Positions 1-9,561 of a stretch of 33,986 bases of DNA are shown piece after piece (position 1 is the stretch's first letter; each line of letters opens with the position of its first letter). The notes under the pieces are model-generated. The model was not told the DNA's origin. It did not search any database and saw only the letters and a list, made by a program, of their open reading frames with translations. Origin of the DNA: Actinomycetota bacterium (GTDB lineage: Bacteria; Actinomycetota; Actinomycetes; S36-B12); assembly GCA_027729805.1 (NCBI GenBank), contig JAQCEO010000002.1, positions 1-33,986 of the forward strand. The letters run 5' to 3'. Position numbers and translations under genes: made by a program.

Positions 1-1711
1 GCACGCCGCCGTGGGCATTTCGGATTTCGTCAGCGTCCTCATAGGCGTGTAGCGGCGCCTCAAGTGCGGCCTCATGATGCAGATGGTTCTGGGCTGCCTC
101 GATCTCCGCGGCGGTTGGCTTGGCGATGTTGTCGGCGTAGAAGAAGTTACTGAGCTTGGCACGCAGGGATTGAATATGGTACATACGATTGGCCACTCCG
201 TCGGCGTCGGCCTTGACCGGAGCCGGCAGCGGAGCAATGTCGGTTTTCGATGTGATGACCGCCATCTCTTTGTAGTTGATGGTCTCGTGCACCTCAATGA
301 ACTCACCATGGGGCAGGCGTAGCACCCGTCCGGTTTCGTAACCGTGAAGCAACTTGTCGCGGTCACGGCGCTGCAGGGCTAAGCAGATGCGCTTGGTTAT
401 CACGAAGGCAATCGGGGGCAGCGCGAAGATGGAGATACGAAGGAACCAAGTAATTGAATTGATGGTCAGATTAAAACTCGTTGCGATGATGTCGTTACCG
501 CCACCAATCCAGAGCAATCCGTAGAAAGTGATTGCCATGACGCCAATACCGGTGCGCGTTGGGTTGTTGCGCGGGCGGTCGAGGAGGTGATGCTCGCGCT
601 TGTCCCCGGTGATCCAAGCCTCTAAGAACGGGTAAAAGGCGAGTGCGGTGAAGACGATGCCAGGCATGATGACCGCAGGAATCAAGACGTTCCAGGAGAT
701 GGTGTAGCCGAATAAGTAAGACTCAAAATTCGGCATGATCCGCAGTGCCCCATCGAGCCAGCCGATATACCAGTCAGGTTGTGAGCCGGCGCTTACTTGA
801 TCCGGGGTGTAGGGGCCGAAAATCCAAATCGGGTTAATTGTTACCAAGCCGGCAATCAGGGTGCAGATGCCGAACACGATGAAGAAGAAGCCGCCGGCTT
901 TCGCCATATATACCGGCATTAGGGGGTAGCCGACAACGTTGTTGTTGGTGCGACCGGGGCCGGGGAACTGGGTGTGCTTTTGGGTCCAGACCAGCATTAG
1001 GTGCACGCTGACAAGAGCGAGAATGAGTCCGGGTACCAACAAGATATGGATGCCGTAGAGCCTAGAAATAAAGTCGGTGCCCGGGAACTCGCTGCCGAAC
1101 ACCAAGAAGGCGGCCCAAGTACCGACAATTGGAATGGACTGCACGATGCCGCGGGCAATTTGCAATCCGGTACCGGAGAGGAGGTCATCAGGCAGCGAGT
1201 AACCGGAGAACCCGGCGGCCAGGGCCAAGGTGGCCAAACCAACGCCGAGTATCCAGTTGAATTCGCGCGGTTTGCGGAATGCGCCGGTGAAGAAAACCCG
1301 GAACATATGCACGGCGATTGCGGCTACGAAGATTAGGGCCGACCAGTGATGCATTTGGCGGATCAGGAGCCCACCACGTACGTCGAATGAGATGTCGAGG
1401 GTCGATGCGTAAGCCTCTGACATCTCGATGCCCTTGAGGGGCACATACGAACCGTTATAGATGACCTCAACCATGGACGGCTTGTAGAACAAAGTTAAGT
1501 AGACCCCGGATAGGAGCACTACCAGGAAGCTGTAGAGGGCAATTTCACCCAACATGAAGGACCAATGGTCTGGGAAGACCTTGCCGAGGGTGCGTGAGAG
1601 AAACTTGTTGCTGCCCACCCTTTGATCAACATAAGTGGCAACGCCACCACCGGCGGCCTCGATTAGGGTAGCTGGCGCCGAACTCGCCGCTGACGAATTC
1701 GTTGTGCTCAT
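1..1711 (-). CDS. qcrB: Cytochrome bc1 complex cytochrome b subunit QcrB (partial, 3' end beyond window)
   Basis: Minus-strand frame open from ATG at 1711 (overlaps the qcrA TGA as ATGA) to the left edge (...APLHAYEDADEIRNAHGGV). Missing from the ORF track because no stop lies in the window. Position directly after qcrC-qcrA. Confidence 0.9.
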   Translation of the reverse strand, partial: MSTTNSSAASSAPATLIEAAGGGVATYVDQRVGSNKFLSRTLGKVFPDHWSFMLGEIALYSFLVVLLSGVYLTLFYKPSMVEVIYNGSYVPLKGIEMSEAYASTLDISFDVRGGLLIRQMHHWSALIFVAAIAVHMFRVFFTGAFRKPREFNWILGVGLATLALAAGFSGYSLPDDLLSGTGLQIARGIVQSIPIVGTWAAFLVFGSEFPGTDFISRLYGIHILLVPGLILALVSVHLMLVWTQKHTQFPGPGRTNNNVVGYPLMPVYMAKAGGFFFIVFGICTLIAGLVTINPIWIFGPYTPDQVSAGSQPDWYIGWLDGALRIMPNFESYLFGYTISWNVLIPAVIMPGIVFTALAFYPFLEAWITGDKREHHLLDRPRNNPTRTGIGVMAITFYGLLWIGGGNDIIATSFNLTINSITWFLRISIFALPPIAFVITKRICLALQRRDRDKLLHGYETGRVLRLPHGEFIEVHETINYKEMAVITSKTDIAPLPAPVKADADGVANRMYHIQSLRAKLSNFFYADNIAKPTAAEIEAAQNHLHHEAALEAPLHAYEDADEIRNAHGGV

Positions 1712-2763
1712 CCACGCTCCCAGAAACTTGGTCCGACCGGTTCAGCGAATGGTGCCTTCGCCACTATGTATCCTTCCGCATCTACGCCAATCGGCAACTG
1801 GGGCATTCGGCGCGCAGCCGGCCCAAAGATCACGTTGCCTGAGTCAGAAAGGTCGAAAGTGGACTGGTGGCAGGGGCAGAGCAGGTGGTGGGTGCGCTGC
1901 TCATAAAGGGCGATCGGGCAACCCACGTGGGTGCATATCTTGGAATAAGCGAGGATCCCTTGGTAGTCCCAGCCGTCACCTTGTTGCGAGAGGATTTCGG
2001 CCGGGTCCATGCGCACCAAGATGATGGCGGCCTTGCCGCGGGCGTTTAGGTTGTGCTCAACCTCTTGTACTTCCATCAGGTCGGCCGGTGCGGCTGAGAC
2101 TAAGCCGCCGACCGGGATATCTTCGGGCCTGATCGGCAGATACGTAGCGTCGGTCACCACCCGGGTGCCGTCCTCCCACAAAGTCGTGGTTAATAGCGCG
2201 GATGGGCTTGGGTTACCCGGCGGGGAAATCCATAGGTCTCGCAACATGACGACCAGCGGGATCGGGAAAAACACCATTGCGCCGATCAAAGTGCGGCGAA
2301 TGATTTTAAAGCGCACAAAACCGGATTCTTCCTTGCCGCGTTGGTAGTTGGCGGCGGCTTCATCGGTTGATTCGGCCGGTGAAACTAAGTCGTGGCGCTG
2401 TTGCACGACCTCGACATCGGGCATCAACTTCTTCGCCCACTGAATGGCGCCGACTCCGATGAGGAAGATCGCCGCCCCCATGGTGAACCCGAGGGCGACA
2501 TTCATTGCCCCGACCGCACCCAATACTGGGATATAAACGGTTGCGGACTTGTCGATGGCAATGAAGGCGACTACGAAAAGTAAGACGAAAAGCATGGATA
2601 GCAAGAACATTGACGCCACTTGGCGCTCTGCCCTACGTGCGGCCTTTGGATCGGTGTCAGCCACCCGAGGGCGATGCGGGATATCGGCAACTGGGGAGTA
2701 GCCAAGTTTGGCCGGTGTATTTTCGCTGGGGCCGTGCCCAGAGTCGGTACTGATATCGGTCAT
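1708..2763 (-). CDS. qcrA: Cytochrome bc1 Rieske iron-sulfur subunit QcrA
   Basis: Rieske motifs CTHVGC and CPCH; N-terminal TM segments; operon position. Confidence 0.95.
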   Translation of the reverse strand: MTDISTDSGHGPSENTPAKLGYSPVADIPHRPRVADTDPKAARRAERQVASMFLLSMLFVLLFVVAFIAIDKSATVYIPVLGAVGAMNVALGFTMGAAIFLIGVGAIQWAKKLMPDVEVVQQRHDLVSPAESTDEAAANYQRGKEESGFVRFKIIRRTLIGAMVFFPIPLVVMLRDLWISPPGNPSPSALLTTTLWEDGTRVVTDATYLPIRPEDIPVGGLVSAAPADLMEVQEVEHNLNARGKAAIILVRMDPAEILSQQGDGWDYQGILAYSKICTHVGCPIALYEQRTHHLLCPCHQSTFDLSDSGNVIFGPAARRMPQLPIGVDAEGYIVAKAPFAEPVGPSFWERG

Positions 2764-3551
2764 CGCGCCTTAATCCCAATCCAGACGGCCACCGCGATTA
2801 GGGCACCAAATACTGCGGTCCACAAGAAAAGGCCCTCGGTAACCGGACCGAGTCGGCCAAGTGACAGCCCGCCCGGGTCGGCAGCATTCTGCAGATTGTC
2901 GACATAAGCAATGATCGCCTTCTTGTCCTCCTCGGGTAACGTGGCGTTACTGAAGACCGGCATGCTTTCGGGTCCGGTAACCATGGCCTCGTACATCTGG
3001 GTCGGAGTGGAACCCATCAGGCTGGGCGCGTACTTGCCCTGGGTGAGCGCGCCGCCTTGCCCTGCGGCTTGATGGCATTGTTGGCAATTGACCCGAAAGA
3101 GCACCCCGCCCTCGGCCACATCGGCACTTGCGAAGTCAACCTGCTCAGCGCTGGGGATGGCCGGGCCAGGTGCCAGTGATGCCACATAGGCCGCTAATGC
3201 TGCGGTGTCCTCTTTGCTGTACTTCGGTGGCCCAGCAATTGATTGCACACCGGGGGCGGCCAGCGGCATGCGCCCGGTGGAGACCTGGAAATCAACGGCG
3301 GCCGCGCCAACCCCGATCAGGGTTGGACCGTTGGTGGAGCCCTGGGCCTGCAGACTGTGGCAGGAGGAGCAACCTTCAAGGTAGAGCTGCTTGCCCATTT
3401 CAACCTGGGTTTCGCTGCTGGCGGCGCCGGCGGCCTCGGCCGGTCGCACCGTCGCGACGGCAGCATACAGACCCCCGACCGCAACAAGTGCGAAAAGCAG
3501 CATGGCGAAGCCAAACACGGGCCGGCGTCGTCGGGCGGTGAGGAACTTCAC
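2760..3551 (-). CDS. qcrC: Cytochrome bc1 diheme cytochrome c subunit QcrC
   Basis: Two CxxCH haem motifs (CSSCH, CQQCH), N- and C-terminal TM segments, operon position. Confidence 0.95.
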   Translation of the reverse strand: MKFLTARRRRPVFGFAMLLFALVAVGGLYAAVATVRPAEAAGAASSETQVEMGKQLYLEGCSSCHSLQAQGSTNGPTLIGVGAAAVDFQVSTGRMPLAAPGVQSIAGPPKYSKEDTAALAAYVASLAPGPAIPSAEQVDFASADVAEGGVLFRVNCQQCHQAAGQGGALTQGKYAPSLMGSTPTQMYEAMVTGPESMPVFSNATLPEEDKKAIIAYVDNLQNAADPGGLSLGRLGPVTEGLFLWTAVFGALIAVAVWIGIKAR

Positions 3552-3587
3552 GCGGGCAAGCCTTTCGTCGTTATTTAAGGAGATAAG

Positions 3588-4193
3588 TCATTTAAGGATA
3601 TAAATCATGAAGAACAGGGCGATCCAGACCACGTCAACAAAGTGCCAGTAGTACGACACCACGATCGCGCGGGTGGCTTGATCGTGGGTAAAACGCTTGG
3701 TGGCGTATGTGGTGGCCAGCACGAGTAGGAAGGCAACGAGCCCGCCGGTCACGTGGAGCCCGTGGAACCCGGTGGTCAGATAGAAGGCGGAACCGTAGGC
3801 ATTGGCGGACAAGGTCAAGCCTTCATGCACGAGCGCGACGTACTCGGTGACCTGACCGGCGATGAAGAAGGAGCCCATCAAGAAAGTAATGATGAACCAC
3901 CGACGTAGGACATTGACGTCACCCCGCTCAGCGGCGAACACACCTAACTGGCAGGTAACACTGGAGAGCACCAAGACCGTGGTGTTTATGCTCGCGAACG
4001 GAATGTTGAGCAGTTCAGTTTCCGCGGACCATAAATCTGGGTTGACCGCCCGAAGAGTGAAGTACATCGCAAAAAGGGCGGCAAAGAACATAAGTTCACT
4101 AGCCAGCCAAATGATGGTGCCGACGGCCACCATATTGGGGCGATTGGCGGGGGCATGCTCATAAGACACTGGGATTTGCGTTGCCGAAGCCAT
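3588..4193 (-). CDS. ctaE: Cytochrome c oxidase subunit III
   Basis: COX3-type membrane protein ([41 protein letters not shown]). Confidence 0.95.
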   Translation of the reverse strand: MASATQIPVSYEHAPANRPNMVAVGTIIWLASELMFFAALFAMYFTLRAVNPDLWSAETELLNIPFASINTTVLVLSSVTCQLGVFAAERGDVNVLRRWFIITFLMGSFFIAGQVTEYVALVHEGLTLSANAYGSAFYLTTGFHGLHVTGGLVAFLLVLATTYATKRFTHDQATRAIVVSYYWHFVDVVWIALFFMIYILK

Positions 4194-4351
4194 GTGGTCA
4201 GTATTTCAGATAGTCAGGGTCTTTTCCCTCCCACCCCAAGTGAATCTGCTCACGGTCTCCCCTCGGCTTGCCGGGGTGGGCGCCCCGCGGATCCATTAGG
4301 CCGAAGGGGAGGTTAACGGCGCGGTCGAAGGTGCGGCCTAAGATCGGCCCC

Positions 4352-4792
4352 GTGAATGATCAAGTGAGCCCGTTGGCAATCGGGCCCGTGAAGGTTTTGG
4401 TCTACAGCCATGACCGCCAGGTGCGCCAAGATGTGCAACTGGCTTTGGGTCGGCGACCGGCCCCCGACCTACCAGAACTGGCCTATGTGGAGTGTGCGAC
4501 CGGGCCGGCCTTAATCGGGTTGGTGGATAAAGGGGGCTTTGACCTGCTGATTTTGGACGGTGAAGCGACCCCGGCCGGCGGCATGGGCCTGGCCCGGCAG
4601 TTAAAGGATGAAATATTCAACTGTCCGCCGATCTTGGTGCTGATCGCTAGGCCACATGATGCCTGGTTGGCTACCTGGTCGCGGGCTGATGCGGTGTCCT
4701 CGCATCCGATCAACGCCGTGATGCTTGCCGATGCGGTGGCCGGCTTACTTCGGTCAAGAATATCTAAGTCTTCCGTCATCGTCACCGCGTGA
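4352..4792 (+). CDS. Receiver-like (response-regulator-like) protein, atypical active site
   Basis: Alternating beta/alpha receiver pattern (VKVLVYSHD..., DLLILDGEATPAGG, PPILVLIA, HPINAVMLADAVAGLL). Track ORF starts at 4268; GTG at 4352 is the likelier start. Confidence 0.6.
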   Translation: MNDQVSPLAIGPVKVLVYSHDRQVRQDVQLALGRRPAPDLPELAYVECATGPALIGLVDKGGFDLLILDGEATPAGGMGLARQLKDEIFNCPPILVLIARPHDAWLATWSRADAVSSHPINAVMLADAVAGLLRSRISKSSVIVTA

Positions 4793-4832
4793 CCTACTAT
4801 CACCGCAAATAATTGAAATCGCGCTGATCTAG

Positions 4833-5918
4833 ATGACACCGCTGACCTGGCCGCAAATCCTGCGTTCCTTATTGGCGGGTACTGACTTGTCGGCCGAGAG
4901 CGCTACTTGGGCGATGACCCAAATCCTTGACGGTGAAGCCACAGATGTGCAGGTGGCCGGATTCGTGACCGCACTGCGAGCCAAAGGCGAGACACCGGTC
5001 GAAGTTCGAGCGCTGGTCGAAGTGATGTTGGCGCATGCGAATCGGGTAAACGTCAAAACCGTGGTACTCGATGTGGTAGGCACTGGCGGCGACAACTCAC
5101 ATTCGGTGAATATTTCCACAATGAGCGCGATTGTCGCAGCGGCTGCCGGTGTGCCGGTGGTTAAACACGGTAACCGTGCGGCGTCGTCCTCGACCGGAAC
5201 CGCTGATGTGCTTGAAGAACTCGGGGTGGTGATTGATCTAACCCCTGAGCTAGTTGAAGTATGTGCCGAAAACGTTGGTATTGCTTTTTGCTTCGCCCCC
5301 CTGCATCATCCCGCGATGCGCTACGCCGTAACCGCACGCCGTGAACTTGGGGTGCCTACGGTCTTTAACCTATTGGGTCCGTTGACAAATCCAGCCTTGG
5401 CCCAAAGTGCCCTCATCGGCTGTGCCGATAAGTCCCGCGCTCCGGTAATGGCCGATGTGCTGGAGCGCCGCGGAGTGAAGGCCATCGTGGTGCACGGTGC
5501 TGATGGCCTCGATGAGATATCGACTAGTGCTTTCACCCATGCCTGGGATGTCACAGGTACTGGGATCCGCGAGGTGGCTATTGATCCACGTGAACTGGGC
5601 ATTGAGTTTGTCTCCGCGGAGTTGATAACCGGCGGTAATCGGGTACGTAATGCAGAACTCCTGCGAAAAACCCTGAGTGGGGTGGCGGTAACGGATGCGG
5701 ATGCCGATCGGGTGGCTGCGATCCGTGACGCCGTTGCGTTGAACGCGGCGGCAGCACTTGTTGCCTATGACGCGGCAACTGGTGCGGGTGAAGCGGAGGT
5801 GGCCTTGATGGAGCGGTTGCGGCAAGCACTGCCGAGGTCGCGGGCGATTCTCGAAACAGGTGCTGGTTCAAAACTGTTGGACCGCTGGATTGAAATGACC
5901 CGGTCCCTCAAACCGTAG
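4833..5918 (+). CDS. trpD: Anthranilate phosphoribosyltransferase
   Basis: VGTGGDNSHSVNISTMSAIVAAAAGVPVVKHGNRAASSSTGTADVLEELG and FNLLGPLTNPA motifs. Confidence 0.97.
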   Translation: MTPLTWPQILRSLLAGTDLSAESATWAMTQILDGEATDVQVAGFVTALRAKGETPVEVRALVEVMLAHANRVNVKTVVLDVVGTGGDNSHSVNISTMSAIVAAAAGVPVVKHGNRAASSSTGTADVLEELGVVIDLTPELVEVCAENVGIAFCFAPLHHPAMRYAVTARRELGVPTVFNLLGPLTNPALAQSALIGCADKSRAPVMADVLERRGVKAIVVHGADGLDEISTSAFTHAWDVTGTGIREVAIDPRELGIEFVSAELITGGNRVRNAELLRKTLSGVAVTDADADRVAAIRDAVALNAAAALVAYDAATGAGEAEVALMERLRQALPRSRAILETGAGSKLLDRWIEMTRSLKP

Positions 5919-5925
5919 GGATTGG

Positions 5926-7716
5926 CTAGGCGATCCGGGTGACGCGTTTACTCCGGGCAGCCGCCGAAAGCCATTGGTAGTCAACGGGTTCTTGGGCACG
6001 GATCTCCTCGCGCACCTGACCGAGCTTGGCAAGTAGCGCACCCCCGCAGCCAATTGGCAGGGCTAGGGGCGCAGTGGAGCGCACCAACCGAACTGCGTCA
6101 CCGGCTAGCCAGGTCAAGATTGCCTCGGCTTCTTCGGTCAGGCCCGCCAGCGCTGAGGCCCTAGGCGCTGGGATGTGGTCTGCGGTAGCGATCATGGCCG
6201 CCACGACCGGGAGCGGGTCAACGCCAGCCAAGATCGATACCGCGCCGGCCAGTGCGCCGTAGCGGATGCAGTGCACCTCCCAGCCACCCTCGGGTGTCAT
6301 CTTGGCCGCGACCACTTGCTCAATTTGTGCCAGCATCAGCAACTGGTGGGTGCGTACGCTGGCCTGCACGAAGTGGGCGAGGCGGTCGCGCCAAAGTGCT
6401 GCATCTTCGAAACGGCTTTGACCGGAAAGCTCGCGCATACGCTGTTGTACTGCTGATACCACGGGGTCAACGGCTCCGGACATTGCCGAGCGGACGCGTT
6501 CAACGAGGGCGTCATATACGAGGTGATCTACCGCTGACGTGCATGGGGCCAGACATTTACCAAGTTCAGCGAGGGCGCAGCCAGCCGTGGTGCTCCGTGG
6601 CTTGCGCGCCAACTTTGTCGTACACACCCGAAGGGGTAACGCGAATTGCAATGCTGCACCAGCTTCTTGGGCCGCGGTACTGGATCTAAATGGACCCAGG
6701 TAGCAAGCTCCGGCGGCGGTGTCGTCACGGACTTCGCGGACAATCGCTAACCGCGGAGCAGTTTCGGCAGTTAATTTAAGCCAAGTTTGACGGTCGGGTC
6801 GTTTTGACTGCTGGTTATATCTTGGTTGTTTAGTTGCGATTAGTCGAAGTTCGCGAATCCGGGCTTCGAGTACGGTCGCGCACACAATTGGATCCACCGA
6901 AGTTGCGATGGTGAGCATCTGGGTCATTCGGCGCCGAGTCTCCGACGCCGTGAAGTAAGTGCGCACCCGTTTGCGGATATTCTTAGAGGTGCCGACATAA
7001 AGTGCCTCGCCTTGGGGATCTCGAAAGATATAGACCCCAGGTGCCTCCGGTAACCCAGTTGCCAGCTGCCTGTTCGTGCGTTGGGCAAAGCTGATGCGGG
7101 AGGTAAAAGCGGCAAGATCCTCCAAGGTTTCTACGCCAAAGTCGCCGACGCGCTCGAGTAGTCGGTGCAACACGTCAGCGGTGGCCCGGGCATCGTCAAA
7201 TGCGCGGTGCGTGGGTACAACTTCCGTTCGAAAGTAGGCGGCAAGGGTCGCAAGTTTGCAATTTGCGACTTCATCGCGCTGGAGCGTGAGCCGTGCCAGT
7301 CGCGCGGTATCAATAACGTGGTTACCCGGCCATTTGTAATTAAGTTTTACGCAGGCACCTTTTAGGAATCCGATGTCGTAAGGGGCGTTATGGGCGACGA
7401 GCACACTGCCGCTGGCGAACTCCAAGAAGGTGGGAAGTACCGAACCTAGCCGTGGTGCCGTGGCAACTAAGGAGTCAGTGATGCCGGTCAGTGCGGCGAT
7501 AAAGGGTGGTATGGGGACACCGGGATTGACTAGCGTCGCGAACTCGCCGATGATCTGGCCCCCGGTTACCTTTACCGCACCGAATTCGGTGATACCGGCC
7601 TCGGCCGGCGGCCCGCCGGTAGTCTCGAGGTCAACCACGACAAAAGTGGCCGTGCGGAGCCGGGTGCCTAGGTCGGTGATACTCAACTGCTGGTTGACAT
7701 GGGCATCGGCGGGCAT
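5926..7716 (-). CDS. DEDD 3'-5' exonuclease (DnaQ-like) fused to GIY-YIG (UvrC/Cho-like) endonuclease domain
   Basis: N-terminal FVVVDLETTGG...HNAPYDIGFL...HRAFDDARAT exonuclease motifs; then GVYIFRDPQGEALYVGTSKNIRKRVRTYF GIY-YIG motif. Start placed at ATG 7716 (MPADAHVNQ) because the longer track ORF runs antisense through the 7766-8047 gene. Confidence 0.88.
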   Translation of the reverse strand: MPADAHVNQQLSITDLGTRLRTATFVVVDLETTGGPPAEAGITEFGAVKVTGGQIIGEFATLVNPGVPIPPFIAALTGITDSLVATAPRLGSVLPTFLEFASGSVLVAHNAPYDIGFLKGACVKLNYKWPGNHVIDTARLARLTLQRDEVANCKLATLAAYFRTEVVPTHRAFDDARATADVLHRLLERVGDFGVETLEDLAAFTSRISFAQRTNRQLATGLPEAPGVYIFRDPQGEALYVGTSKNIRKRVRTYFTASETRRRMTQMLTIATSVDPIVCATVLEARIRELRLIATKQPRYNQQSKRPDRQTWLKLTAETAPRLAIVREVRDDTAAGACYLGPFRSSTAAQEAGAALQFALPLRVCTTKLARKPRSTTAGCALAELGKCLAPCTSAVDHLVYDALVERVRSAMSGAVDPVVSAVQQRMRELSGQSRFEDAALWRDRLAHFVQASVRTHQLLMLAQIEQVVAAKMTPEGGWEVHCIRYGALAGAVSILAGVDPLPVVAAMIATADHIPAPRASALAGLTEEAEAILTWLAGDAVRLVRSTAPLALPIGCGGALLAKLGQVREEIRAQEPVDYQWLSAAARSKRVTRIA

Positions 7717-7765
7717 GTGATGCACGCTAAGGCAGCCCACTGACAAATCCCGGTAAGGTGCTGCC

Positions 7766-8047
7766 GTGGCCGACACCCTGCGCACCCTCCCGGATGCAAA
7801 GTCACGCTTTCGCTGTGCCCATTGCGGTAACTTGACGCGCTTTGATGTGGTGCGCAAGGCCAAGGTCAGTGAGTTTTGGCATGTTGGTATCTCTGGTGCG
7901 CCGGTGGTGGAGGAAACCACCGTGCTGACCGAGGAAATCGAGCAGGTCAAATGTCGGTGGTGCGCCGCGACCGACCGGATCGAGATCGTGCCGCGTCCTG
8001 AGTTTGGTGGCCCCAGCACCGAAGGACCAGGAGATGGCGGCCCGTGA
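7766..8047 (+). CDS. Small conserved protein with zinc-ribbon-like CxxC pairs
   Basis: GTG-start ORF; FRCAHCG...VKCRWC arrangement. Confidence 0.65.
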   Translation: MADTLRTLPDAKSRFRCAHCGNLTRFDVVRKAKVSEFWHVGISGAPVVEETTVLTEEIEQVKCRWCAATDRIEIVPRPEFGGPSTEGPGDGGP

Positions 8048-8086
8048 TTTGGGCTAGGTGTCAGACCCCCTAATTACGTTTGGGGC

Positions 8087-8314
8087 ATGATCATTGATTG
8101 CGGTACCTGCAAAGTCGCGGGCTTGGCCTGCGGGGATTGTGTTGTCACCGTGTTGCTGGGTCCACCGGCTGCGATGGTGCAAATCGCCGATGACCACCGG
8201 GTGGCCCTGGGCGTATTGACCGATTCGGGGCTGATCCCACCGCTGCGGCTGGTCACCGAAATATCCGGAATTAGTACCCGATATGAGGATTTTGACCAGA
8301 AATGGGGCACCTGA
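8087..8314 (+). CDS. Small conserved hypothetical, N-terminal CGTC/CGDC
   Basis: 75-aa ORF starting MIIDCGTCKVAGLACGDCVVTVLLG. Actinobacterial small-protein look; same strand as neighbours. Confidence 0.6.
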   Translation: MIIDCGTCKVAGLACGDCVVTVLLGPPAAMVQIADDHRVALGVLTDSGLIPPLRLVTEISGISTRYEDFDQKWGT

Positions 8315-8450
8315 CTAGGGGCGCATAGGGCGGAACGAACGATCCTGCACCCGCTTGGGGGTCCGGCGAAGGTCTGTTACGGTGTTGGCAGTGGCGAGCC
8401 CCGCAGGGGTTTAATTGCCTTGAGCACCTAACCCGAAGGGAGCCTGGTCA

Positions 8451-9533
8451 GTGCGGTTGATGCGGTTGAATCGAACAGGTTTTCGGCGCCGTACTGGGCT
8501 GACCGCACTAGTTGCCGTGTTCGCCGCCTTATTTGGCACCATCGTAGTAGCCGCGCCGGCCGCGGCCCGCAACCTTGACCAAGTCCGACAGCAAGTTTTC
8601 GACCTTGAAGTCAAGGCGGAGGCCGCCCATGAGCGCTTCAATTGGGCCCAAACCCGCTTAAACGATATTGACGATGCGCTGGCAACCCTCAAGGACAAAA
8701 TTGCGGTTGAGCGCCGGCAACTGAATGCGATTTCCGCCGCGGTGGATGACCTCGCTCGAGCCACCTACACAGGGGGCGGGGTTGACTCCTCCCTGCAGGT
8801 GTTACTCGCTGAAGATCCAACACAGTTCCTAGCCCAAGCTTCAGCCCTAGACCAGGTAGCCAAGGGGCAGGCCGATGCCTTGCGGGCCTCCCAAACCGCT
8901 CGGTTGCGATTGGCACAAACTGAGGCAGCCCTGCAGCAAAAAGAGGAGGCCGCCCGGCAGGTGCGGGTGGAAATGGCCGATGCCAAGAAGGAAGCCGATG
9001 AACGGCTCGCAGATGCGGAGGCTATTTTAAATTCCTTGGAGGCGGCGGAGCGGCAACGCCTTGCGGCAATGGCGGCCAGTGAACGTCAGGCCTCGTTTGC
9101 CGCGGCGGCAGCGGCCGAGGCAGCACTCAATAGCAGCAGTACCAGCGGCGGGGGTTATTCGGTTGGCTCCCGGGCGATGGCTGCGGTCAGGTATGGCCTG
9201 TCACAAGTTGGCGATCGATATGTTGCGGCGGCAGCCGGTCCGAGTTCATTTGACTGTTCTGGCCTAACAATGAGCGCGTGGCGTCAAGGGGGAGTCTCCT
9301 TGGCGCACTACAGCTATTCGCAGTATCAAACATCGCGCAAGATTCCCCTCAGTCAGGCCGAACCAGGTGATCTGGTCTTTTACTTCGGTGGCAGCGTGCA
9401 CCATGTCGGCCTCTACATTGGCGGTGGCAAAATGGTGCATGCCGCAAATCCGCGTGACGGCGTTGTCATCACGAATGTGCTCGCACCTTGGTACGCCCGG
9501 CACTTCACCGGGATTGGCCGGGTAGTCAACTAG
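8451..9533 (+). CDS. NlpC/P60 family peptidoglycan endopeptidase with N-terminal coiled coil (RipC-like)
   Basis: Signal-like N-terminus, long coiled coil, C-terminal SFDCSGLTMSAW...PGDLVFYFGGSVHHVGLYIGGGKMVHA (Cys/His catalytic motifs). Confidence 0.93.
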   Translation: MRLMRLNRTGFRRRTGLTALVAVFAALFGTIVVAAPAAARNLDQVRQQVFDLEVKAEAAHERFNWAQTRLNDIDDALATLKDKIAVERRQLNAISAAVDDLARATYTGGGVDSSLQVLLAEDPTQFLAQASALDQVAKGQADALRASQTARLRLAQTEAALQQKEEAARQVRVEMADAKKEADERLADAEAILNSLEAAERQRLAAMAASERQASFAAAAAAEAALNSSSTSGGGYSVGSRAMAAVRYGLSQVGDRYVAAAAGPSSFDCSGLTMSAWRQGGVSLAHYSYSQYQTSRKIPLSQAEPGDLVFYFGGSVHHVGLYIGGGKMVHAANPRDGVVITNVLAPWYARHFTGIGRVVN

Positions 9534-9561
9534 ATCGGTGGGCTCACGAATACAACTGGGC

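Noticed and set aside
1001-1336. Plus-strand 111-aa ORF and many similar antisense ORFs (e.g. 1635-2024, 3128-3541, 6252-6689, 9736-10161, 15234-15716, 29516-29845, 32413-32796).
   Set aside because: All lie opposite strongly supported genes, with compositionally odd translations and no family motifs. Typical shadow ORFs of GC-rich coding DNA.
7717-8019. N-terminal extension of the exonuclease/GIY-YIG ORF up to 8019.
   Set aside because: It runs antisense through the better-supported 7766-8047 zinc-ribbon gene and the sequence is low in recognisable structure. Start moved to 7716.
8315-8450. Possible ydaO (c-di-AMP) riboswitch upstream of the NlpC/P60 gene, because such switches often precede cell-wall hydrolases and a GAGCACCTAACCCGAAGGG segment is vaguely similar to the 3' conserved part.
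   Set aside because: The conserved 5' half and the GGGGGAACC-type core could not be found, and the leader is short. An Infernal RF00379 run would decide it.
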